The position numbers were made by a program, and so were the translations under genes. Below, one piece after another: positions 40,882 to 51,589 of a stretch of 51,589 nt of DNA. The notes under the pieces are model-generated. The model had not been told where the DNA came from. It did not search any database and saw only the letters and a program-made list of their open reading frames with translations. Numbering within the stretch: position 1 is the first letter of the stretch; each line of letters begins with the position of its first letter. Origin of the DNA: Chloroflexi bacterium GWB2_49_20 (lineage in GTDB: Bacteria > Chloroflexota > Anaerolineae > Anaerolineales > Villigracilaceae); the NCBI GenBank assembly GCA_001796335.1, contig MGMF01000015.1:1-51589 (forward strand). The letters run 5' to 3'.

Positions 40882-40992
40882 ATGAACATTGCTCCCCTGC
40901 TCACCATTCGCAACGAGCGCGAATACAACACGGCGGTAAAACAGCTTAACCAACTGTTGTGTTGGGGTCTCCTGACCCCAACACGCAATTGA
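40882..40992 (+). pseudogene. Interrupted HigA-like antitoxin start
   Basis: From ATG 40882 (behind AAGGA) it reads MNIAPLLTIRNEREYNTAVK then QLNQLL, similar to the N-terminus of COG5499/HigA antitoxins, then runs into the RAYT element's REP arm (from about 40955) and stops. The rest of the gene was not found downstream of the element. Confidence 0.5.
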
Positions 40993-41602
40993 CCGAAGGT
41001 CTCCTCATGGAACATTATAAAATACAGGAAGGCGTTGGCGTTTATTTTGTAACTTTCACGGTCGTTGAATGGCTTCCTATTTTTATCGATGAACCTGCCT
41101 GCAAGATCATCACCGAGAGTCTGAACTTTTGCGTGCGGAATAAATCCCTGTGTATCAATGCTTATGCTTTAATGCCAAATCATCTGCATGCCATTGTGTT
41201 TGACAGAGATTTTGATATTAAAAGACTAAAGCAAACACTGGATGATTTTCGGAAATTTACAGGGAGACGATTGGCGGACTACAGTGATGCTCATTTTTCA
41301 CCTGTTTTTGGGGATGCACTTCGCCGTGCAGCAGGTGAAGACCGCCAGCGACGCTTCTGGCAGCCGACACAACACCCTGTAGGGATCGTTTCCGAGCAGT
41401 TCTGGCAGCAGAAAATAAATTATATCCATGAGAATCCGGTACGCAAAGGGTTGGTGTTCCGGCCGGAAGATTGGCGCTTTTCTTCCGCACGATTTTGGAT
41501 GGATGATGATCAAAAAAATTCCGAAGTGGAAATTAGTGGCATTGGCTGGTAGTTGGGAGACCTGCGGTCAAAACCTGGGCGGGGTCAGGAAACCCTCGCC
41601 CA
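40955..41602 (+). mobile_element. Complete RAYT (REP-associated transposase) element
   Basis: 5' REP hairpin GTGTTGGGGTC/GACCCCAACAC at 40959-40984, then TTGACCGAAGGTCTCC. At the 3' end the matching inverse GGAGACCTGCGGTCAA (about 41555-41570), then a REP hairpin TGGGCG-GGGT/ACCC-CGCCCA (41576-41602). The transposase lies between. Confidence 0.88.
41007..41552 (+). CDS. IS200-like Y1 transposase (RAYT)
   Basis: 181 residues. HUH motif in MPNHLHAIV (His59, His61) and catalytic Tyr139 in QQKINYIHENPVRKGL, the order of TnpA_REP. It cuts and joins single-stranded DNA at REP hairpins. ATG 41007 follows the 5' REP arm; the longer frame from 40959 runs through the REP. It looks complete. Confidence 0.93.
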   Translation: MEHYKIQEGVGVYFVTFTVVEWLPIFIDEPACKIITESLNFCVRNKSLCINAYALMPNHLHAIVFDRDFDIKRLKQTLDDFRKFTGRRLADYSDAHFSPVFGDALRRAAGEDRQRRFWQPTQHPVGIVSEQFWQQKINYIHENPVRKGLVFRPEDWRFSSARFWMDDDQKNSEVEISGIGW

Positions 41603-41701
41603 GCAGTGTGTGAGCAAATACCAGGCGAAGCTTGGGATGCTCCATTCATTGTTCTTCGTCGTCATTCATCGCCCAATTCTCGAGGAAAACCCCATTTGCC
41701 C

Positions 41702-41730
41702 TTGACAGGAAACGCAGGGGATGGTTAAAT
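41702..41730 (+). promoter_or_regulatory. rRNA operon promoter P1
   Basis: TTGACA (41702-41707), 17-bp spacer, TTAAAT (41725-41730). Confidence 0.75.
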
Positions 41731-41879
41731 AAGTACATCGTACCCCGTAACCGGTTTCGTCACACCGACAAACCGATAACAACTGAAGAGAGCGTCTCGA
41801 GTCAGAGACACAAGACACTGGTTTTGAAGTCTGACAGCCGATGTTGGAAAACACATCGGCAATTTGCTCTCTCTAGACC

Positions 41880-41908
41880 TTGACAGTCGGGAACGTGGCG
41901 GGTAGAAT
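41880..41908 (+). promoter_or_regulatory. rRNA operon promoter P2
   Basis: TTGACA (41880-41885), 17-bp spacer, TAGAAT (41903-41908). About 178 bp after P1; both face the 16S gene. Confidence 0.85.
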
Positions 41909-42026
41909 ACAGCCCGCTCAGTTAAACAGGACCTTAACAACTGAAAAGTGATAGGAAGAAAGAAAATTTTACAGCCCTGTCGTAATAAAATATTACCGTA
42001 AACTTAGACCTCGCAAGAGGTTATTT

Positions 42027-43536
<1,510 letters not shown>

Positions 43537-43680
43537 CTAGAGAAAAATGAGCTAAAGTTTCGTCTCTCACGACAGACTGGTGCTCTATAATAAAAATCCA
43601 TCCCGCCGCGGTGGCGGGAGGGTCGCAGGGTTAATAATCTTCCTATCACTTCTCAGTTGGTAAGGGCCAACTATCCTCAT

Positions 43681-43754
43681 GGGCCTGTAGCTCAGCTGGT
43701 TAGAGCACAGTCCTGATAAGACTGGGGTCACTGGTTCGAGTCCAGTCAGGCCCA
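43681..43754 (+). tRNA. tRNA-Ile (anticodon GAT)
   Basis: GGGCCTG / CAGGCCC acceptor, loop CTGATAA, T-arm GGTTCGAGTCC. In the 16S-23S spacer, the normal place. Confidence 0.97.
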
Positions 43755-43766
43755 CCTGAGTCTCTC

Positions 43767-43838
43767 GGGGATGTAGCTCAGCGGGAGAGCAGCGCCTTTG
43801 CAAGGCGAAGGCCACGGGTTCGATCCCCGTCATCTCCA
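43767..43838 (+). tRNA. tRNA-Ala (anticodon TGC)
   Basis: GGGGATG / CATCTCC acceptor, loop TTTGCAA, T-arm GGTTCGATCCC. Second tRNA of the spacer. Confidence 0.97.
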
Positions 43839-44113
43839 CTGGATACATTTTGGAGAAAGGTTTGCAGAAATCTGAAATTGGCGATCGGGCAGTTGAATAG
43901 AAAATAGAAGGCTAATATCGCACAGGTGATCTTTTCGGCCCGGCGATCAGCCGGGTCGCTTTGTTTCTAAAAACAAATAAAAAGTTGACGGGTACTCGAT
44001 GCCCTTGACGCAAGTGGAGAGCATCGATCGCCGGTCAACGGCGGCAGCACCTTAATAACTGAATAGTAATTGATTTCTATAAAATATTTAAAAATTTTTT
44101 GTAGGCCGAAAGA

Positions 44114-44133
44114 AAAGTATCAATTTCTCCGCA
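44114..44133 (+). other. 23S processing stem, 5' arm
   Basis: These 20 bases (AAAGTATCAATTTCTCCGCA) are complementary to 47111-47130 with one mismatch, forming the stalk cut by RNase III around 23S rRNA. Confidence 0.8.
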
Positions 44134-44139
44134 TCACGT

Positions 44140-47106
<2,967 letters not shown>

Positions 47107-47179
47107 GTGGTGCGGAGAACTTGATACTTTTCAACCACAAAAAATCAATTACTGTTCAGAGCTTATTTGTGAATAAGTC

Positions 47180-47297
47180 TCTTGGTGATCAGAGCGACGA
47201 GGGTACACCCGGTCCCATACCGAACCCGGAAGTTAAGCTCGTCAGCGCCGATGGTACTTGGTGGGCGACTGCCTGGGAGAGTAGGTCATTGCCAAGA
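47180..47297 (+). rRNA. rrf: 5S ribosomal RNA
   Basis: Terminal stem CTTGG / CCAAG, conserved GTCCCATACCGAACCCGGAA and GAGAGTAGGTCATTGCC. Ends uncertain by a few bases. Confidence 0.95.
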
Positions 47298-47315
47298 GAC
47301 TTTTCTTTTTAATTT

Positions 47316-47352
47316 AAAAAAACCCGGCCAGCATTTTGCTAGCGGGTTTTTT
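47316..47352 (+). terminator. Rho-independent terminator of rRNA operon
   Basis: AAAAAACCCG...CGGGTTTTTT with an internal AGC..GCT part, ending in a T-run. 18 bases after 5S. Confidence 0.9.
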
Positions 47353-47644
47353 GTGTTAGCTGAACAAGATTGGGTTGAACGAAGGTAACCAAAACCCTAA
47401 CCTTTTCGTCCCGAAACGCACCATATCCGCAGGGTGCCCTACGGGCGGGTACTTCGCGTTGTGTTGGAGGATGGTTTTGAGCGAACGATCCACCTGGTTG
47501 GGAAGCGAGTCCTTATCTTCGGCGGCCTGTATTTTTGTGCTTACGGCGGCCAGGATGGAGAAGCGGAGTGGGGACATGGGATACTTTAACCAAATCTTCT
47601 TATTTCATGGTTATGTGAAATCTTCATGATTTATGCTAATAATA
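47353..47644. other. Intergenic, no real gene seen
   Basis: Begins with a partial GTTGGGTTGA-type repeat (about 47368). An 84-codon forward frame has low-complexity, antisense-like composition and no recognisable feature. Confidence 0.5.
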
Positions 47645-48586
47645 TTAGTAAGGACCTAAGAATCGTTTCCCATTAAAGTGGATCAGATGTGAAGGAGAAT
47701 CAGCTGACCATACTTCTGTTTCCCAAGCAATTTCAGTGAGATATCGGCCCAAAACGCTTCGAGTTGGGAATGCTGTTACGTAAACCAATCCTGCTAAAGA
47801 ATTGGCGAAAAGAGCAGACAATTCATTGTGACGTTTTGCGTCAACCGGGCCATGGCTTGTCACTGCTTCCACAAGAAGAAGCCAATTTTTCTCGGAAAAG
47901 TAAAATAAAACATCAGGCATTTTTCCGTGAGCATCAACATTTACTCCAAGCCTGATAAGTAGTTCTTTGTCGAAATACCCCCATTTATCTCCAGTGTCAC
48001 CGACATATATCAATTGACTTCCAGGAGCGAAGCGTGGTGCAAATTCATCAATTATTTTTCTGATCAGTTCACTATGATTTCCTGGGCTTAAATACACTGT
48101 AGTATTATCTTTTATTTGAACTGGAATCTTTATTTGTTTGCGTTCCCTAGCATAGTTTTCTGAAAGAGTTTGGCTATTTGATAAATATGACGCTAAATTA
48201 TCGGTCCACGTTGATGACCCGAACGTTCTGATGAGTTCCAGAGTTGTGCTTTCAATCTGATAAACTGCTTTTGGGCTGTTTGTAGAGCGATCAAGTTTAT
48301 CTGGATTATATAAAACTAAACCTGCTTGGACAAATTGGTGCATAGTGAAGCGGCGGAATGTCTCCCTTGAGTTTGGGGCATATCTCTTTTGGTAATATTG
48401 ACTTGACCAATCCATGATAGGGGTGATTCCGAGTAAAGGGTTTTCTGCTTGGCTCCAATCCTTATCAGGAGTAAGGTTGAGCAAGGCTAATAGACAAAGA
48501 GCTGACCTTTCATTATGTTGACCTTTTGGTAATCCTAAATCAGCCAGAAGTCTCAATGCTTCGTTTATGTGATCTGTTTCAATCAT
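47645..48586 (-). CDS. PstI/BsuBI-family type II restriction endonuclease
   Basis: 313 residues. RETFRRFTMHQF in the N-terminal half and, in the C-terminal half, SPGNHSELIRKIIDEFAPRF, YVGDTGDKWGYFD, HGKMPDVLFYF and LLLVEAVTSHGPVDAKRHNE match the BsuBI/PstI family; the D...E-A/x-K-like core is PDVLFYF...LLLVEAV. Family members cut CTGCAG, but specificity here is inferred. Overlaps the methyltransferase gene by four bases. Confidence 0.92.
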   Translation of the reverse strand: MIETDHINEALRLLADLGLPKGQHNERSALCLLALLNLTPDKDWSQAENPLLGITPIMDWSSQYYQKRYAPNSRETFRRFTMHQFVQAGLVLYNPDKLDRSTNSPKAVYQIESTTLELIRTFGSSTWTDNLASYLSNSQTLSENYARERKQIKIPVQIKDNTTVYLSPGNHSELIRKIIDEFAPRFAPGSQLIYVGDTGDKWGYFDKELLIRLGVNVDAHGKMPDVLFYFSEKNWLLLVEAVTSHGPVDAKRHNELSALFANSLAGLVYVTAFPTRSVLGRYLTEIAWETEVWSADSPSHLIHFNGKRFLGPY

Positions 48587-50055
48587 AATAACCCCTCGAC
48601 TTGCTCGTCTATTCCCGATTGTGTTAATGTGAAATCATGTTCTTTTGCCCATTCTCCAAGACGGATCAAGTCTTCCTTGGTTGGATATTTCATCCGTTTC
48701 AGATCGGTTGCATTGATTTGAGTGTGTCCGCTAAACCGGCGAAAATGTTCATCCACTATCGTTGAGTTTAGGAATATTGATAATCCTCGAGCTATATTCT
48801 CAGGCAACCCATGTTTCTTTGTGTGGAATACATTTAGATGGTTTTCAAAACCTAACATTTTATATTGCTGAAACGCTAATGGTTCCACTACACTTGCAAC
48901 CACCCGCCTTTTTTCTTCTTTTGATGAGAAACGCCGCACAATGCAATAATAACCAGTTGGGAAAAGAAAAGGCTCCGTTTCAGAATTTTGGGAAATGGAG
49001 TTTGGTTTTTTGAATCCGAGCTTTGGCCATTCTGTATGTTGAAAAGAAAAGTGACCTGGATAAAGCAATGGTACTGTTCCAGGTTCTGGAAAGCTTATGA
49101 GTTGATCTTTCACTCTAAAATCAACAACGGGTCCTGTTGATACCATTATGCCAAGATCATCCAGCGTATGGTTGATCCGCGGAGAAGATCCAACCGAATC
49201 AACCTTATTTGATGTTGGAATGTGGATGTATTTTTCCTGATCATCAGGAATAACTATCTTGTGAAATGAATATGAACTGCTAGATAAATCATCGAAAGTA
49301 TCATCAGAAGAAGTGGAAATAATTACATCGCCTTGTTGTCCGGCACGCTCTAAGTGAATAATGATGTTTTCCTGCAGGACATCATCATCTTTGAAAGCTT
49401 TTTTTCTGGATTCAAATAAGTGGATGTGCTTAATAGCAACACGATCTAATAACAGACTTCGGAAAGGTTTGTAATAAGGACCATTGCAGAAACTTCTCGG
49501 AATGATTGCTACAATTTGACCGTGGGGTGCCATTAATTTTATTGTTAATGCCAAAAATGCTGAATATAAATTTACAGTTTCAATTCCTACCTTGCGAAGC
49601 AATAACCGATAATCAGAATTACTATTTATCTTCTTATAGGGAGGATTGAGTATCGCATGGGTATAAGCACCTGCACCTTTTAATAAATCGTTTACAGCGC
49701 TGTCAATGAAATCGGTTTCGGTTATTCGGAAAGAATAATTTGGAATTTTTGAGTATTGAGAAAGGGATTTGGATAGGTTATCGTGAAGAGAATCGTCTAA
49801 CTCATAAGCTTCCACTTCGATGGATTCAAAATGATCATTATTCAAGGTTTTCCGTTCGAGGAAAGCGCACGAAAGCGATCCTATCCCAGCACCTGGATCA
49901 AGTAATCGGTAGTGCTTAAAAATGGATGGTTGAAATTGCTCAGCCATGAATTGAGCTATCCCATTTGGAGTCAGATATTGCCCGAGGCGAGATTTCTTGG
50001 TTGCTTCAGTGTTTTTGGAAAGTTTTAATCGGGCATACTCAAGATTTGAAAGCAA
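48583..50055 (-). CDS. Type II DNA adenine methyltransferase (PstI/Eco57I-like)
   Basis: 490 residues from TTG 50055, seven bases after GGAG. SAM motif LLDPGAGIGS (51-60), catalytic NPPY at 137-140, upstream LGQYLTPNGIAQFMAEQF typical of gamma-class N6-adenine enzymes. It should protect host DNA from the downstream nuclease. Gene order M then R, same transcript; no C-protein gene was found. Confidence 0.92.
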   Translation of the reverse strand: MLSNLEYARLKLSKNTEATKKSRLGQYLTPNGIAQFMAEQFQPSIFKHYRLLDPGAGIGSLSCAFLERKTLNNDHFESIEVEAYELDDSLHDNLSKSLSQYSKIPNYSFRITETDFIDSAVNDLLKGAGAYTHAILNPPYKKINSNSDYRLLLRKVGIETVNLYSAFLALTIKLMAPHGQIVAIIPRSFCNGPYYKPFRSLLLDRVAIKHIHLFESRKKAFKDDDVLQENIIIHLERAGQQGDVIISTSSDDTFDDLSSSSYSFHKIVIPDDQEKYIHIPTSNKVDSVGSSPRINHTLDDLGIMVSTGPVVDFRVKDQLISFPEPGTVPLLYPGHFSFQHTEWPKLGFKKPNSISQNSETEPFLFPTGYYCIVRRFSSKEEKRRVVASVVEPLAFQQYKMLGFENHLNVFHTKKHGLPENIARGLSIFLNSTIVDEHFRRFSGHTQINATDLKRMKYPTKEDLIRLGEWAKEHDFTLTQSGIDEQVEGLL

Positions 50056-50118
50056 ATTGTGTCTCCAATCTTTTCTCGGTCATAATAGATTGTATCCCCC
50101 TTCCTAAATTTTATTCAT

Positions 50119-50625
50119 CTATAGATTCAAGTTTAATTGCGGGTTTGGTTCGGACGGTTTGGGTTTTTCAATCCGAAGGTTATATTTTCTAGCGATCGGG
50201 CTGGTTAGTCCTAATATTCCAGGGCGGTTTTTACTGCTGCCATCGAAGGTGTGGAGAATATCACATTTATACTGTATTGCAGTTGCAATATGAATGCAAT
50301 CGGGAGTTGATAACGTAGAGTTATTAATTCTGTAATTACTTCTAATTTCTCCCGCTAATTCTGCTACGTCTCTGGTCACATCGGACAATTGAAAATTTGT
50401 TCGTGAAAATAATTGAAGAAAAGATTTGTATTCTTCTGTTGATAACGAACTTTCCATAAATTCAGTGAGAGTGATCGTGGAGGTTACCAGGTCAACCTGG
50501 CCCATATCAAACAAATTTGCGAACTCGCTTATACCAAGCTGATCCAAGGGATCAACACGTTGCTCATTGGTCAAGTGAGCGATAAAAATGCAGGTGTCCC
50601 AATATATCCGTTCTTTACCAGCCAT
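50119..50625 (-). CDS. PIN-domain RNase (VapC-like toxin)
   Basis: 168 residues. All four acidic residues are in place: D10 in YWDTCIFI, E55 in LTEFMES, D109 in TPDCIHIATAI, D128 in HTFDGS. PIN domains cut RNA with Mg2+. The upstream gene overlaps by 11 bases and would be the partner, though it is not a common VapB. C-terminal Pro/Asn-rich tail. Confidence 0.85.
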   Translation of the reverse strand: MAGKERIYWDTCIFIAHLTNEQRVDPLDQLGISEFANLFDMGQVDLVTSTITLTEFMESSLSTEEYKSFLQLFSRTNFQLSDVTRDVAELAGEIRSNYRINNSTLSTPDCIHIATAIQYKCDILHTFDGSSKNRPGILGLTSPIARKYNLRIEKPKPSEPNPQLNLNL

Positions 50626-51424
50626 TCCTGATTCCCCTTATAAAATCTTCGCTGGATTTTCCCCCGGTGATGTTTGGAGCAATACCTCTCAATTTTGAGA
50701 GTGTTGGAAGGTCCTTTTCTTCTGGATGCACTTCGATTTTTTGCGCATACATTTCGTAGGGAAATCTATTGTTAATGTTTGACTTAAATTTCTTTCTTCC
50801 ATAAACGGTTACATATCTCCCGATTGCGGCAATTGCCTCTCTTTTTAATTCGTTGGAGAAAATGCACTTTAATTTCGGAAAATGAGAGATAGGATAGATA
50901 TGAAAAATATTCTGATTGTGAATGTTGATTGATTCAAGCATTCCAGTATAGGATCCCATTTCGTACTCATCCAAGCCAACAATGCAGTCAATTTTCCTGG
51001 GAAGATCGAGAAGATAATTAGGTTCATCTCCGTTTTTGGAAATGATGATTTCGGCCACTTTTTTCTTTTCCCGCAGGCTGGTAAGATCTTTATATGCTTC
51101 GAATGTGTCGTGAGTGAATCCGGGCGGATATTCCCCCTGGTCGATATCCCTGATATTTGAAAAGAAATTTCTAACAAGCATTTCAGTTTGAAACTCATGC
51201 TCAAGTTTAAATGGGACAGCTTCAATGACGATTTGCGCAGGACTATTTTTTTGTAATTCGACAATTTTGAAATACGCAATTGATTGATCAGATAGCAACT
51301 TTTGCGTCTCTAAAAGGGCTTTTTTGAAAATCCCTAATTGTTGAACGAATTCATTAAGCCTGACATCTCCTCCATCTTCGTCAAGTCCTTTGATCTTCAT
51401 GGTTATTCTTTTTTCTGCGTCCAT
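50615..51424 (-). CDS. Uncharacterised partner of PIN toxin
   Basis: 269 residues from ATG 51424, with AAGGA about 10 bases upstream. Helical N-terminus (LNEFVQQLGIFKKALLETQK) with a mixed alpha/beta body and no membrane part. I do not recognise the family. Its overlap with the PIN gene and the lack of any other neighbour suggest an antitoxin, but it is much larger than VapB and has no visible DNA-binding domain. Confidence 0.65.
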   Translation of the reverse strand: MDAEKRITMKIKGLDEDGGDVRLNEFVQQLGIFKKALLETQKLLSDQSIAYFKIVELQKNSPAQIVIEAVPFKLEHEFQTEMLVRNFFSNIRDIDQGEYPPGFTHDTFEAYKDLTSLREKKKVAEIIISKNGDEPNYLLDLPRKIDCIVGLDEYEMGSYTGMLESINIHNQNIFHIYPISHFPKLKCIFSNELKREAIAAIGRYVTVYGRKKFKSNINNRFPYEMYAQKIEVHPEEKDLPTLSKLRGIAPNITGGKSSEDFIRGIRNGW

Positions 51425-51589
51425 ATCTCTTATTCCTTGTGAGGATTATTTATTTTTATTATACAGGAATAATTAGTTTTTACAATAATCTGCTATTGAG
51501 AGTGTTGAAAAACAAGTGACAAAATGGTTGGTTAATTGACGGAAGGGGAAAAATTTAATACAATTGGAGCAACCATCAATACAGGAGAG
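51425..51589. other. Intergenic end of window
   Basis: AT-rich stretch; may hold the promoter of the PIN operon, but no clear box is seen. Confidence 0.3.

Noticed and set aside
47375-47629. 84-codon forward ORF after the rRNA operon
   Set aside because: Starts in a repeat, composition is not protein-like, convergent with a real gene.

Overview
The window looks like a chromosomal segment of a Chloroflexota bacterium, most likely class Anaerolineae. The 16S gene (42027-43536) has the layout and variable-region style of that group, and core genes (hrcA-grpE-dnaK-dnaJ, prmA, dnaX, ybaB, recR, plsY, galE) are mixed with many short dispersed palindromic repeats. Taxonomy is my reading of the 16S sequence, not a database result.

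Layout. 1-1026: 5' part of a reverse-strand membrane sensor protein with a PAS domain. 1180-2000: repeat-rich spacer with a MITE that has clear 8-bp target duplications. 2006-11237: a forward-strand virion-gene cluster (small coiled-coil membrane protein, portal, prohead protease fused in frame to the major capsid protein, a beta-rich structural protein, holin-like protein, two small paralogues, a Mom/GNAT-like protein, head-tail connector, tail/fibre protein). It starts at a promoter overlapped by an SOS-box-like inverted repeat and ends near a terminator-like hairpin. No terminase, tape-measure protein, integrase or lysin was seen. 11647-17723: accessory genes (small membrane protein, Fic, AbiEi/AbiEii, and an AT-rich pair with a PD-(D/E)XK-like nuclease). 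17906-24894: tRNA-Lys, MBL hydrolase, plsY, JAMM peptidase, membrane protein, tRNA-Pro, lipoprotein esterase, galE and an M50 peptidase. 25047-27784: HEPN/MNT pair flanked by two copies of the M50 gene's 3' end, then an AT-rich TIR/deoxyribosyltransferase-like gene. 28268-33251: heat-shock operon under a sigma-A promoter and a perfect CIRCE element. 33556-38087: prmA, a lamin-tail-domain protein, dnaX (with an 8-residue minisatellite), ybaB and recR. 38354-41602: a four-gene module with an endonuclease III-like glycosylase and DUF6884, then hicAB between a truncated and a complete RAYT element; the complete element interrupts a higA-like antitoxin. 41702-47352: complete rRNA operon (tandem promoters, 16S, tRNA-Ile, tRNA-Ala, 23S, 5S, terminator). 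47645-51424: reverse-strand PstI/BsuBI-type restriction-modification pair and a PIN-domain toxin with an upstream partner.

How the parts fit. Housekeeping genes sit in short compact operons. Between them are defence, toxin-antitoxin and mobile modules, several of lower GC, often next to tRNAs, repeats or gene ends. The most unusual part is the capsid cluster: a family of chromosomal repeats lies between its genes and, at two places, inside coding sequence without breaking the frame. This suggests long residence in the chromosome (a domesticated or relic virion cluster) rather than a fresh prophage. Functions of the uncharacterised genes are inferred from motifs and context only.
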